From: Acinetobacter sp. ANC 7912
Lineage (GTDB): Bacteria; Pseudomonadota; Gammaproteobacteria; Pseudomonadales; Moraxellaceae
Assembly: GCF_039862785.1 (NCBI RefSeq)
Contig: NZ_CP156795.1
Coordinates: 1,860,001 to 1,924,000 of the forward strand
DNA: 64,000 nt
Reading direction: 5' to 3'
Within the stretch, counting starts at the first letter, position 1. Every line of letters starts with the position of its first letter. Both the position numbers and the translations under genes were made by a program. This document shows positions 33,629 through 42,805 of this stretch, one piece after another. The notes beneath the pieces are model-generated. The model made no database searches. It saw only the letters and a program-made list of their open reading frames with translations, and was not told the DNA's origin.

Positions 33629-34789
33629 ATGACCATAAATGTTTTGCAGAAACAGCTTGATGAAAGTACAGCATGCCCCCTGTGTCAGGCATCGATGTAT
33701 TGGGTCGAGGCAGAGCAATATGATCAGGAACTGACTTATCATGAATGCAGTCATTGTCAGCACCGCGTTTATACGGATCAGGTACATAACTGCCATTGTG
33801 AAAGCTGTCTGGCCAACCGCAGACGGCAGATGAAAGAAACCCGGTTACAGGAAAACCGCCAATTTCAGCAGAAAAAAGACGTGTTTGAATATGAACTCAG
33901 TCAGCTGAGTTTTCTAAACAAACTCTTTTTGCTAGCAATTCTGGATGATCATGTGCATGAACATAGCCAGCATGCAGAATATATCGATTGGGACAGTATC
34001 AAATATCATCCGATCAGCCCAAATTATCTGATGCAAAATGCGCTGGTCAAACGCATGTGTAAGGAAAATATCCTGACGCTGAAAGATTTTAATACCGAAC
34101 AACATCATTATTATATTAATGTGCGTCTAGATGGCTATTCTGAGCCAAGTCTGTTTAGTATTACCCAGCAGCTACGACATTGGTTCTATGAAAACCTGAG
34201 CATGGGTGTGCCTTTTAAAAGTGCAGATGAAGTCAAAGATGCACTGTACTATATGCTGTATCAGGAAGTGATTCAGTTCGCCCAGTTCTATTGCCGTAGC
34301 TGGGGTATCCAGATTGCTGGAAATAAAAGCTTTCAGGCGTTCTGCTACCGTATGCTGGATGTATTGGCTGTCGGCCAGATTTATTATCTGGTGCAAACCG
34401 CCCTGGAATACCTGCATACTCAAAAAGCGCTACAGCCACGCAATGAAAATTTTATCAATACCAATCTGCTAAAAAAGACCTTGCAACAGTACCGGGAACG
34501 TGCAGTAACCGAAAAATGGGAAACCTTTACCCTGCCACGTCCGCAGCAATTACCCTTAAGCAAAATGAGTGCAATTCTGTTCTACCATTTCCTCGGTTAT
34601 GATGAAAATATTTTCTTCCAGCCGATCTGGCGATCATGGCAGAAAATTGAACCACGTCTGAAGTTCTACTCCAATAAGCGCTGTATGCACTGTGGTTCAG
34701 AAGAACTGACTGTAGATTATGATGCCAGTGACTATGTCAGCCTGTTCTGCCGCAACTGCAAACATCAGGATCATTACTTTACCCGTTAA
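33629..34789 (+). CDS. Unknown protein with zinc-ribbon-like ends
   Basis: 386 residues. The N-terminus carries closely spaced cysteines (CPLCQ, CSHCQHRV, CHCESC, residues about 16-58) and the C-terminus another pair of C-x2-C knuckles (CMHCGSEEL and FCRNCKHQ), both of zinc-ribbon type. The 270 residues between are predicted mostly helical with no motif I can name. It is 17 bp upstream of thiM on the same strand, so the two are probably co-transcribed. I do not recognise the family; nucleic-acid or protein binding is plausible. Confidence 0.75.
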   Translation: MTINVLQKQLDESTACPLCQASMYWVEAEQYDQELTYHECSHCQHRVYTDQVHNCHCESCLANRRRQMKETRLQENRQFQQKKDVFEYELSQLSFLNKLFLLAILDDHVHEHSQHAEYIDWDSIKYHPISPNYLMQNALVKRMCKENILTLKDFNTEQHHYYINVRLDGYSEPSLFSITQQLRHWFYENLSMGVPFKSADEVKDALYYMLYQEVIQFAQFYCRSWGIQIAGNKSFQAFCYRMLDVLAVGQIYYLVQTALEYLHTQKALQPRNENFINTNLLKKTLQQYRERAVTEKWETFTLPRPQQLPLSKMSAILFYHFLGYDENIFFQPIWRSWQKIEPRLKFYSNKRCMHCGSEELTVDYDASDYVSLFCRNCKHQDHYFTR

Positions 34790-34806
34790 AAACATCTTGC
34801 CTTTTA

Positions 34807-35646
34807 ATGAATAACACTATGAATAAAACCAATACCGAACTGCACAACGAAATCTTAGATGCAGTATATGATGCCTGGACTGCCCTGCAACAGCAGCAAC
34901 CGCTAGTCCATATCATGACCAATGCCGTAGCCAGTAATTATGTAGCGAATATCTTGCTGGCAGCCAACGCATCACCTGCGATGATTGATAATCCGTTTGA
35001 AGCTGAAAGTTTTACCCGTATTGCCGGTGCCGTGAGTCTAAATCTGGGTACACCGACTTCTGAACAGGTTCAGGCCATGCTGATCGCTGCGGAAACAGCA
35101 AATACTATTCAAAAGCCATGGGTGCTTGATCCGGTTGGTTATGGTGCGATTTTACATTGGCGTTCTGAAGTCACTGATCAGCTCATGGCCTTTCAACCAA
35201 CCATTGTCCGTGGTAATGCTTCTGAAATTGGCACCCTGGCAGGTAAGCAAGTCACAGGTAAAGGTGTCGGAACTACATTAGATAGTTCCGAAGTCTATCA
35301 ACAGGCGCAATCATTATTAAACCACTGTCAATGTGTGGCGATTTCAGGTGTATCTGACTTTATTGTTTCTAATGATTATCCAGTAATTCAGGTCAATGGC
35401 GGTTCTGAACTACAACCCCGAGTGACTGCGACCGGTTGTGCCTTAGGCGCCTTGATTGCTGCTTATAGTGCGGTGACTACACCTGTAATTGCGGCTACGG
35501 CTGCACATCTGCATTTTGCTATTGCCGGAAAACTGGCTGCTGCAACAACACAGTCACTTGGCAGTTTTAATGTGACCTTTATTGACCAGATACATCAGCT
35601 GAATCTTGAAGTGCTACGTGAGCATGCTGATTTTCAGTTGTTATAA
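34807..35646 (+). CDS. thiM: Hydroxyethylthiazole kinase
   Basis: 279 residues. QQPLVHIMTNAVASNYVANILLAANASPAM at the N-terminus, PWVLDPVGYGA, VRGNASEIGTLAG and the catalytic ATGCALGALIAAY near residue 220 identify ThiM. It phosphorylates hydroxyethylthiazole to salvage the thiazole half of thiamine. thiD and thiE are not adjacent, and I see no TPP riboswitch in the 17-bp gap before it or ahead of the upstream gene. Confidence 0.95.
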   Translation: MNNTMNKTNTELHNEILDAVYDAWTALQQQQPLVHIMTNAVASNYVANILLAANASPAMIDNPFEAESFTRIAGAVSLNLGTPTSEQVQAMLIAAETANTIQKPWVLDPVGYGAILHWRSEVTDQLMAFQPTIVRGNASEIGTLAGKQVTGKGVGTTLDSSEVYQQAQSLLNHCQCVAISGVSDFIVSNDYPVIQVNGGSELQPRVTATGCALGALIAAYSAVTTPVIAATAAHLHFAIAGKLAAATTQSLGSFNVTFIDQIHQLNLEVLREHADFQLL

Positions 35647-37305
35647 ATTCATTAACTTAGGCAACCTGATGGTCATAGACAAATTTATCACAGGTCAAAT
35701 GAGGCTTATTTCCAAAAGATTTTAAGATCTACCTATACCTTCCCTTTTTAGAATGATTTAGCGCATGCTTGATAAGATACTAGAAACTCACGGGAATGAG
35801 TTTCAGTAAGTAAATCGATTTCTCAGTTGAGACTGTAAAGAGGAATTTTCACTAACTCCAACTTCATACTGCGTTCATATACTTGGTTCATTGTAGTCTT
35901 CGAAGCTCGACAACATTCATTGATATCACTCGATAGTTTATTAAATTCCGTGAATTTTCTAATACTTTTCAGAAAATTTTAGATACAAAACACATGACTA
36001 ATAAACTTAGCCAAATCTCTAAATTTTTCCTATTCTTTAGTCTTGATAAAAAATAATAAACTTTAATTTATCTAATGTAATTTTATTCTTTTTAAGTTGT
36101 TGATATTTAATATAACCAATAGCAAATAATGTCGATCTCATCAAGTTTTATGAAAATTATGTCAGATAAATCCGATAAATGGTTTTAAGACAGATATAAT
36201 GCAATAGAGGCTATTAACCTTTCTTAAAGTGTTTAGATCTTTCTACTATCGAGGTCACATTATTTAGAAATAAAAAAGCTGGCAAATATGTCTTTGCTGA
36301 TCCTACCTATACCATATTATGAATATCATTCGAACCTAATAATGAGACTGGATAATGAATATTCCCCCTTTGGATCAGATTGCTCTCTATATCCACTTCG
36401 AACACTTCCACTTAAAGCTTAATCATTGGCCTAAAACCATCAGCAATTTTGTGATGATAACCTTTATAGAAAATATAGATCCTAGGGCTACAGGCTAAAC
36501 AATGTTAGAAGTTAAACGAGTATAAGCAACGTGCATAGTAAAATTATGTCTTGATTTTCTCGGACAATTTATATGCAACCCTGACAGTACTTTGTAAAGA
36601 AGGTATAAGCTAAGCTCGAGTAGAACTCGAATAGAATCAATGCAGAATATGAGAGACTATCTTTGAAAGATCATATATCTGTAAATGTTTTAATCTATGA
36701 AATATAGCAAGGCTAATTCTAAGGATTTTAATCACCTCTCAATATTTAGGCTTATCAAGATTGAAAATATAACCGATTAGATGATCTCTTCGACTTAATT
36801 CATCCACTTTAGTCCAGCTCAGAATTGTTTAGATAAGCTATGTAATCCCACCATTTATTGATTTGCTAATGCATTCAAAATATCCAGAGGCATCATTAAT
36901 CTTTACTGAACAAGCACCAAAAACCTCATTTCATGCAAAATTCATCACATTTTTAGGCTTATTTATGAATTGATACAAATTTATAGCGAGCCTGTGTCCA
37001 CTATGAGAAATCTTTGATACTCACATGATAATTCTAAGCCCTTATTTCCATTCATATTATTTTCTTCTTAAGTATTTAAATCATCAAATTTCCCGACGTA
37101 TGACCATATTTCACTGATAACATTGCACTAAAAAGACTGTAAACTATCGACTTTCCCAGCCATTATGCAGTTTGTGGGAATTGTTAGCGATATTAAAAAC
37201 AATGCAGCACATTCTGTCGATTTTATAAGAAATAATGGTTGAATTTTATATAAACAATTGCATAAAATAAAACCGCCTGAGAAAAATAAATACAAGGAAA
37301 CTGCT
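35647..37305. other. 1.6-kb AT-rich region without a credible gene
   Basis: No frame reaches 60 codons. The longest items are a 47-codon frame at 36355-36498 (ATG, weak ribosome-binding site, protein-like composition) and an open but ATG-less stretch of about 50 codons on the minus strand (35823-35978). Both look like accidents or remnants. I see no tRNA, repeats, IS ends or T-run terminators. It may be decayed sequence, a silenced region, or hold an unrecognised RNA; the MarR promoter is near its right end. Confidence 0.6.
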
Positions 37306-37770
37306 ATGACTAAAAAGTATGCTAAGTTTTTACCATCTACTGAAGAATTCTCTTTAGAAAATTTCCCATACTACTGGGTTACTCAAGTCCACGCACAATA
37401 TGTTCTCAATGTTGACCATGCCTTAAAAAAATACGGTGTAGATAATTCACGTCGTCGTATTCTATTGGCACTGAAAGCAAAACCACATGCAAGTGTTTCT
37501 GAGCTCTCAGAAATGGTGGTCTCTAAAATGTCAACGACGACTAAAATTGTTTACCGCTTAAAAGATGAGGGTCTAGTGGATACCTATTCTTGTGAAGATG
37601 ATGCACGTATTACCCGTGTTGTCCTCACTGAGAAAGGACAAGAAATGACTCACAAAATCAACGATCTGACCAATATTGTTCTGGAACAATCATTTGAAGG
37701 CTTAACACCGCTTCAAATTGAAAAGACCATGGAAAGTCTTCGTCATATCTTCAAAAATCTTGCGCGCTGA
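37306..37770 (+). CDS. MarR-family transcriptional regulator
   Basis: 154 residues from the ATG at 37306, which has aagga before it; the longer frame starts with TTG at 37258 and adds 16 unlikely residues. A winged HTH spans about residues 45-115: RRRILLALKAKPHASVSELSEMV, SKMSTTTKIVYRLKDEGLVDTYS, then the wing DDARITRVVLTEKGQEM. MarR proteins are dimeric repressors released by small phenolic or other ligands. No obvious target gene is adjacent except the convergent SRAP gene, so its regulon is unknown. Confidence 0.88.
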   Translation: MTKKYAKFLPSTEEFSLENFPYYWVTQVHAQYVLNVDHALKKYGVDNSRRRILLALKAKPHASVSELSEMVVSKMSTTTKIVYRLKDEGLVDTYSCEDDARITRVVLTEKGQEMTHKINDLTNIVLEQSFEGLTPLQIEKTMESLRHIFKNLAR

Positions 37771-37811
37771 TCTCCTGCTATAACAATCAGGCCATGTCGT
37801 AAAGATTTAAG

Positions 37812-37854
37812 ACAGAAAGATGAATTTTAGGCTAGGTTCATCTTTCTGTTTTTT
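37812..37854. terminator. Convergent bidirectional terminator
   Basis: A perfect 13-bp stem, acagaaagatgaa (37812-37824) with ttcatctttctgt (37837-37849), is followed by a T-run overlapping the stop codon of the SRAP gene. It serves the MarR gene and, on the other strand, the SRAP gene. Confidence 0.9.
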
Positions 37855-38519
37855 CAATCCTCATCAAAAAAGTTCAGTTGGGGTGTTTCTTTATTCACCT
37901 TCTCTTTTGGAACATGAGAACATTCAAATTCCTCAACAGGAAATCCCTCCACAAAAGACTGAATATTCGGTGTTGTCATACTTAACCACTCATCCAAACG
38001 ATGATGTGGAATCACAATCACTGATCGTTTGATATTTCCCGGTTCATGAAATTCCTTCATCATGGGATGGTCAATCGCGTCCATAGTAATCATGGTACTG
38101 GAACGGACAATTTCATCCTGTACTCGTGCAATCTCATATAAGGCTGCAATATAAAAGGCTTTGCCATCTTTACGCCGGACACCCCAGCGCTGTGGCTTAT
38201 TATCAAAATATTTAGACTCATAAAATTCTGATACTGGAATTACGCCAAATTTGCATTTTGCGGTCGCCTCAGCAAAGGTTGGTTTTTGCAACAAGGTTTC
38301 ATTACGCGCATTATAGGTACGTGTACCAATTGTTTTATCTTCTGCCCATTTCGGAATCAGACCAAAATTAACCAAGCGCCATTCCAGGCCCTGATCAGAT
38401 TTGAATAATAACGGCAACTGGTAATGGGGATAGACTTCTTCAGGATATTCAAATGGAATGTCCGGAAGATTCAGATCATGCAATTGCTGCACAGTGAGTG
38501 GTTTAAAGTTGGCACACAT
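37854..38519 (-). CDS. SOS response-associated peptidase (SRAP; YedK/HMCES family)
   Basis: 221 residues. Cys2 directly after the initiator Met (MCANFKPL) is the catalytic residue that crosslinks to abasic sites in single-stranded DNA. NARNETL, FGVIPVSEFYES (active-site Glu) and PHHRLDEWL (His) complete the site. It shields abasic sites during replication. It faces the MarR gene tail to tail and lies downstream of the aldehyde dehydrogenase gene. No LexA-type box could be identified. Confidence 0.92.
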   Translation of the reverse strand: MCANFKPLTVQQLHDLNLPDIPFEYPEEVYPHYQLPLLFKSDQGLEWRLVNFGLIPKWAEDKTIGTRTYNARNETLLQKPTFAEATAKCKFGVIPVSEFYESKYFDNKPQRWGVRRKDGKAFYIAALYEIARVQDEIVRSSTMITMDAIDHPMMKEFHEPGNIKRSVIVIPHHRLDEWLSMTTPNIQSFVEGFPVEEFECSHVPKEKVNKETPQLNFFDED

Positions 38520-38534
38520 AGAGTCTTTAAAAAC

Positions 38535-38569
38535 AAAAAATCACCGAAACATTATAATGCTCCGGTGAT
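38535..38569 (-). terminator. Terminator after the aldehyde dehydrogenase
   Basis: atcaccg (38540-38546) and cggtgat (38563-38569) form a 7-bp stem with a 16-nt loop; on the minus strand it is followed by a run of Ts. Confidence 0.75.
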
Positions 38570-38598
38570 CTCTGCCCTGTATGTTTTTGCTAACCAGA

Positions 38599-40044
38599 TT
38601 AAACCTTTGGTACTGTCATCCAGTGTGTACGGGTAAATTCTTCAAAAATCCAACGACCGTTAAAACGGCCCAATCCCGAATTTTTCTCCCCACCAAAAGG
38701 TGCATTTGGCTGATCAGCGACAGTAATCCCATTGATATGGGTCATACCCGCATCGATCTGCATAGCAAAACGTTCTCCACGCTCAAGATTTGATGTACAT
38801 ACAGCACTCGACAAACCAAAACGTGAGTTATTCGCCAGGATCAAGGCATGCTCTTCATCATCTGCTTTGATAATTGGCAATATCGGGCCAAAACTTTCTT
38901 CCTGCGCAATCTCAAAATATGGATCAACATGAGTAAAGATATGCGGTGAAACCAGATTACCTTCAATACCAGCTTCATAGACGAGTTCTGCACCAATCTG
39001 TTTGGCATGCTCAATTATCTTACGATGTTTTTCAACCTGGCTCTGGTTGATGACCGGACCAATAATAGTATCCGGTAAGTTTGGATCACCGACTGGAATG
39101 GTTTTCACACGTTCCACCAATTTTTCGATATATGCATCATGCAAGCTTTCGTCGACAATGACCCGGTTAGTACTCATACAGATCTGACCTTGGTGCATAA
39201 AACGTCCCATTACCGTCAATTCTACCGCCAAATCCAGATCGGCATCATCCAGAATAACTAATGGAGCATTTCCACCGAGCTCCAATGCCAGTCGCTTAAT
39301 ACGGGAACTTGCCAAAGCTTTACTACCGACACTTTGACCTACTTCTGTAGAACCAGTAAATGAAATCAATTTTGGGATCGGATGTTCCACAAAATAGTCT
39401 CCGATTTCCTTACCTGTACCCACAACGACATTTAAAGCCCCATGTGGGGCTCCTGCTTCTTCAAACAGTTTACCCAATAAAGTTCCACCCGTTACAGGCG
39501 TATCACTCGCAGGTTTGAGCACTACTGTATTTCTGCAAGCGAGTGCAGTCACTACCGAGCGCATAGACAAATGAAACGGAAAATTCCACGGACTAATCAC
39601 CGCAATCACACCAAGAGGTTTTCTTACCACAAAACTGCGACGTGCTGGATCAAGACTTTCTAATTCTTCTTTTTTGATAAGGTCTGGAAATTTAGAACTT
39701 TCTTGAATGATCCCGAGTGCAGCATCCACTTCAATATTGGCCTTAAAACGAGTACTGCCTGATTCCATAATCAGCCAGTTCACAATTTCCTCACGTCGAC
39801 GCTGAATAATGCTGGTCAGATTCTGAATCAGTTTTATACGTACTGGAATTGAAGCTAAGGCTTCCTGTTCAAAAGTTAACAATGCAGCTTCGTAAGCATC
39901 ATCCACATCCTCAGTGCTGGCTGCTTTTAAACTAAAGATTTCCTGCTGGGTATAGGGATTAATATTTTGAAGGGTATGAGTTGAGCCACCCTGCCGCCAT
40001 TGCCCAGCAATAAATTGTTGATCTAGGTTTTGATAGGTTGTCAT
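38599..40044 (-). CDS. NAD(P)-dependent aldehyde dehydrogenase
   Basis: 481 residues from the ATG at 40044 (aggg eight bases upstream). The longer frame to 40122 starts inside the adjacent IS66 element and crosses its terminal repeat, so it is an artefact of the insertion. Signature segments: VISPWNFPFHLSMRSVVTALA, ALELGGNAPLVIL (general-base Glu) and HQGQICMSTNRV (catalytic Cys), then the C-terminal GGEKNSGLGRFNGRW. It most resembles benzaldehyde/succinate-semialdehyde-type dehydrogenases; substrate unknown. The IS sits about 57 bp upstream and may alter its expression. Confidence 0.9.
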   Translation of the reverse strand: MTTYQNLDQQFIAGQWRQGGSTHTLQNINPYTQQEIFSLKAASTEDVDDAYEAALLTFEQEALASIPVRIKLIQNLTSIIQRRREEIVNWLIMESGSTRFKANIEVDAALGIIQESSKFPDLIKKEELESLDPARRSFVVRKPLGVIAVISPWNFPFHLSMRSVVTALACRNTVVLKPASDTPVTGGTLLGKLFEEAGAPHGALNVVVGTGKEIGDYFVEHPIPKLISFTGSTEVGQSVGSKALASSRIKRLALELGGNAPLVILDDADLDLAVELTVMGRFMHQGQICMSTNRVIVDESLHDAYIEKLVERVKTIPVGDPNLPDTIIGPVINQSQVEKHRKIIEHAKQIGAELVYEAGIEGNLVSPHIFTHVDPYFEIAQEESFGPILPIIKADDEEHALILANNSRFGLSSAVCTSNLERGERFAMQIDAGMTHINGITVADQPNAPFGGEKNSGLGRFNGRWIFEEFTRTHWMTVPKV

Positions 40045-40093
40045 TTTCATCCCTGCAACTTGCCGATTTTTCTCTACTTTATCAGAACATTGC

Positions 40094-40101
40094 GTTAGAA
40101 C
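40094..40101. repeat. Left copy of the IS66 8-bp target duplication within a split palindrome
   Basis: GTTAGAAC at 40094-40101 is repeated at 42636-42643. Without the IS the site reads TGCGTTAGAACGCA, a perfect 14-bp palindrome about 45 bp upstream of the aldehyde dehydrogenase start, a possible operator. Confidence 0.9.
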
Positions 40102-40187
40102 GTAAGCGTCCGCTGAACACACCTTATGAATTCATCCTATAAGCCTTAATTTAGTCCCCACTTAAAAACAAGTGGGGACTAAAATTT

Positions 40188-40571
40188 ATGACTACAAATC
40201 ACCAGACATCCATCGCATCTCTTGCGAAAAAACGAAGAACATACAGTGCTGAATTTAAACAGCAGATCGTTCAGGCTTGTAAAGCACCGGACGTTTCAAT
40301 TGCTTCGGTCGCTTTGCAACATGGATTGAATACAAATCTTGTATCCAAATGGATTCGCTTAATTGATGGTAAGCCAGGGAATGATCGCTCACCACTACCG
40401 AATAAACCTGCATTTATTGCCTTATCTTGCTCTGCACCATTAGATCCTACTCCTACTGACATGTTAACGGTTCAAATTACTTTACCCCACTCAAAAGTAG
40501 AAATTGGCTTGAAATGGCAAGTATCAGAAATATCTGCTTTAGCAGAATTACTCAAGGCACTTGCAACATGA
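40188..40571 (+). CDS. tnpA: IS66 TnpA accessory protein
   Basis: 127 residues. N-terminal HTH typical of the IS66 OrfA/IS3-like group: KKRRTYSAEFKQQIVQACK, SIASVALQHGLNTNLVSKWIRL. It is needed for transposition in IS66 systems and probably binds DNA. Its TGA overlaps the tnpB ATG (ATGA). Confidence 0.92.
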   Translation: MTTNHQTSIASLAKKRRTYSAEFKQQIVQACKAPDVSIASVALQHGLNTNLVSKWIRLIDGKPGNDRSPLPNKPAFIALSCSAPLDPTPTDMLTVQITLPHSKVEIGLKWQVSEISALAELLKALAT

Positions 40572-40903
40572 TCCGCATTGATGAAATCTGGCTTTCTAGC
40601 CAACCTCTGGATATGCGAGCAGGGATGGATACTATCATGGCTCAGGTGGTGAGAGCCTTTGGCTACATTAAACCGCATTGTGCTTACCTGTTCTGTAATA
40701 AACGTGGCCATCGCATGAAAGTGCTGGTACATGATGGACTGGGCATCTGGCTGTGTGCCCGGCGGCTGGAACAGGGAAAATTCCACTGGGCGCAGGTTCA
40801 CCAGGGTGAAAGCATGGCGATCAGTCCGGAACAGTTACAGGCACTGATCCAAGGTTTGCCCTGGCAGCGCATTGGACGACAGCAGGTGGTGACGATGCTT
40901 TAA
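40568..40903 (+). CDS. tnpB: IS66 TnpB accessory protein (IS66 Orf2)
   Basis: 111 residues starting at the ATG that overlaps the tnpA stop codon (ATGA). IDEIWLSSQPLDMRAGMDTIMAQVV, LFCNKRGHRMKVLVHDG and LGIWLCARRLEQGKFHW are the hallmark of the IS66 Orf2 family (not the RuvC-type TnpB). Its role in transposition is essential but undefined. Confidence 0.94.
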   Translation: MIRIDEIWLSSQPLDMRAGMDTIMAQVVRAFGYIKPHCAYLFCNKRGHRMKVLVHDGLGIWLCARRLEQGKFHWAQVHQGESMAISPEQLQALIQGLPWQRIGRQQVVTML

Positions 40904-40977
40904 ACCAGGCTGTTCCATTCTGCTATTCTCCAAACGTTCTATTTCATTCTTCTCATGACCTCAGGCATACTGCGGTC

Positions 40978-42603
40978 ATGAATACGCTGCCTGACTTAAG
41001 CCAACTGACCCATGAACAACTGCTGGAATTCACCAGGCAGTTGGCGCTGCAGCATCAGTCTCTAGCACAATCAAACCAGCAATTAGATGCCAGAGTTCAA
41101 CATCTTGAAGTCACCAATCAGCAATTAGATTCTAAAGTTCAACATCTTTCTATTCTCACTCAAAAATACGAGCATGAACTGGCGCTGTTTAAACGGCATA
41201 AGTTCGCCCAGAAGAATGAACACTTAACGACCAAACAAATCCACCTGTGGGACGAAGCGGTTGAAGAAGATATTGCCGCGGTTGATCTAGAACTGGAACG
41301 GCTAAATGCAGACAAAACCGATGCAGCGACACAGAAAGCCAAAACCAATAAACCTAAACGTCGACCACTGCCAGCTCATCTACACACCATCCGTATTGAG
41401 CATGAACCTGCATCAACCCAATGCGCTTGTGGCTGCCAACTCCGTCGTATCGGCGAAGATGTCAGTGAAAAACTGCATTTCAGACCGGCACAGTTCTATA
41501 AGGAACAGCATGTCCGTGGCAAATGGGTCTGTGATCAGTGTGACACCCTGACTCAGCAAGCGATGCCCGCCTATGTGATTGATAAAGGCATTGCTTCACC
41601 TGAACTGCTCAGCCATGTGTTGGTATCGAAATATGCCGATCATTTGCCGCTGTACCGTCAACGTCTGATCTATCAGCGGGCGGGAATCGAACTTTCTAGA
41701 TCAACTTTATCTGACTGGATAGGTCGCTGCGGTGTAGAACTGGAACCTCTGGCCAATGCCTTAAAAGAGGTGGTACTACAACAGCAGGTGCTGCATGCAG
41801 ATGAAACACCGGTCACCATCATGCGGATGGGTGAGAATGATAAAAAACCGAAGAAAGGTTATGTCTGGGCCTATGCCACTACACAGTACAATCCAGTTCA
41901 GGCAGTGATCTATGACTTTCAGGATAGTCGTTCAGGCCAGCATGCTGCAGAGTTCTTGAAAGGCTGGCAGGGCTATCTAGTCTGTGATGATTACAGTGGT
42001 TATAAAGCACGCTTTAAATCAGGCCAGGTCATAGAGGTGGGCTGCATGGCCCATGCACGTCGTAAATTCCATGAACTGCATGTGACCGGGAAAAGTCAGG
42101 TCGCTGAACAGGCATTAGTGCTGATTCAGAAACTGTATGCGATAGAAGCAGAACTCAGGAAAAAGACCGATGGTACAGCGGAAGACCGCCGCGAATACCG
42201 ACAACAGCATAGTCAACCAGTGATGCAACAACTATATGAATGGCTCAACCAATATCATCTGACAGTGCCATCGAGTTCTCCCACCGCCAAGGCGATCAAT
42301 TACACTCTGAAGCGTTGGCCAGCTTTAAGCCGCTATCTGGATGATGGCAATCTACCTATTTGCAATAATTGGGTCGAGAATCAGATGCGTCCCTGGGCGT
42401 TGGGGCGCAAGAACTGGCTGTTTGCAGGTTCGCTGCGCAGTGGTCAGCGAGCGGCAAACATCATGACGTTAATCCAGTCAGCAAAGCTAAATGGGCTGGA
42501 TCCGTATGCCTATTTAAGTGATGTGCTGAAAAGGCTGCCGACGCATAAAGCGACCCAAATAGAAGAATTACTACCACATCGCTGGAAATCCAACTCAAAT
42601 TAA
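40978..42603 (+). CDS. tnpC: IS66 transposase TnpC
   Basis: 541 residues. An N-terminal coiled coil (repeated SNQQLDARVQHLEVTN / NQQLDSKVQHLSIL) precedes a zinc-binding CACGCQLRRIGE and CDQC, then the DDE core: VLHADETPVTIM, CDDYSGYKA and ICNNWVENQMRPWALGRKNW. The C-terminal helix ends LLPHRWKSN. Complete, so the IS is probably active. Confidence 0.95.
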   Translation: MNTLPDLSQLTHEQLLEFTRQLALQHQSLAQSNQQLDARVQHLEVTNQQLDSKVQHLSILTQKYEHELALFKRHKFAQKNEHLTTKQIHLWDEAVEEDIAAVDLELERLNADKTDAATQKAKTNKPKRRPLPAHLHTIRIEHEPASTQCACGCQLRRIGEDVSEKLHFRPAQFYKEQHVRGKWVCDQCDTLTQQAMPAYVIDKGIASPELLSHVLVSKYADHLPLYRQRLIYQRAGIELSRSTLSDWIGRCGVELEPLANALKEVVLQQQVLHADETPVTIMRMGENDKKPKKGYVWAYATTQYNPVQAVIYDFQDSRSGQHAAEFLKGWQGYLVCDDYSGYKARFKSGQVIEVGCMAHARRKFHELHVTGKSQVAEQALVLIQKLYAIEAELRKKTDGTAEDRREYRQQHSQPVMQQLYEWLNQYHLTVPSSSPTAKAINYTLKRWPALSRYLDDGNLPICNNWVENQMRPWALGRKNWLFAGSLRSGQRAANIMTLIQSAKLNGLDPYAYLSDVLKRLPTHKATQIEELLPHRWKSNSN

Positions 42604-42769
42604 AAAAATAGGCATGGGGTTCAGCGGACGCTTACGTTAGAACGCAGCTCAGCGACGTTTTGTTACGTTTAGCAAAATAAAGTTATATGTTCTGAGTACT
42701 ATTATTTTAGTAAATCTATGAATAGCTGAAAAAATTTTAGATATATGAGGCAATAAAATCAGAAAATAA

Positions 42770-42796
42770 AAAAGCCTCCGAAGAGGCTTTTTTTAT
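42770..42796 (-). terminator. glcB terminator
   Basis: gcctc (42774-42778) and gaggc (42783-42787), extended by aaa/ttt on each side, form a compact stem with a 4-nt loop, with A and T tracts on both sides. It lies just beyond the glcB stop. Confidence 0.88.
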
Positions 42797-42805
42797 TTAG
42801 AAGGA

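Larger units (their letters stand above)
40102..42635 (+). mobile_element. IS66-family insertion sequence
   Basis: 2,534 bp with 17-bp perfect inverted repeats (gtaagcgtccgctgaac at 40102-40118; its complement at 42619-42635) and an 8-bp target duplication GTTAGAAC, both typical of IS66. It carries tnpA, tnpB and tnpC in the usual order and looks intact. It is inserted upstream of the aldehyde dehydrogenase and downstream of the glcB terminator, with its genes running away from the former. Confidence 0.96.

Noticed and set aside
34790..34806. TPP riboswitch for thiM
   Set aside because: The gap is only 17 bp and no THI-box-like sequence is visible ahead of the upstream gene.
36355..36498. 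47-codon frame in the gene desert
   Set aside because: Weak ribosome-binding site, no family resemblance and no flanking signals; kept only as a note on that region.
40045..40122. N-terminal extension of the aldehyde dehydrogenase
   Set aside because: It starts inside the IS66 terminal repeat; the ATG at 40044 has the ribosome-binding site.
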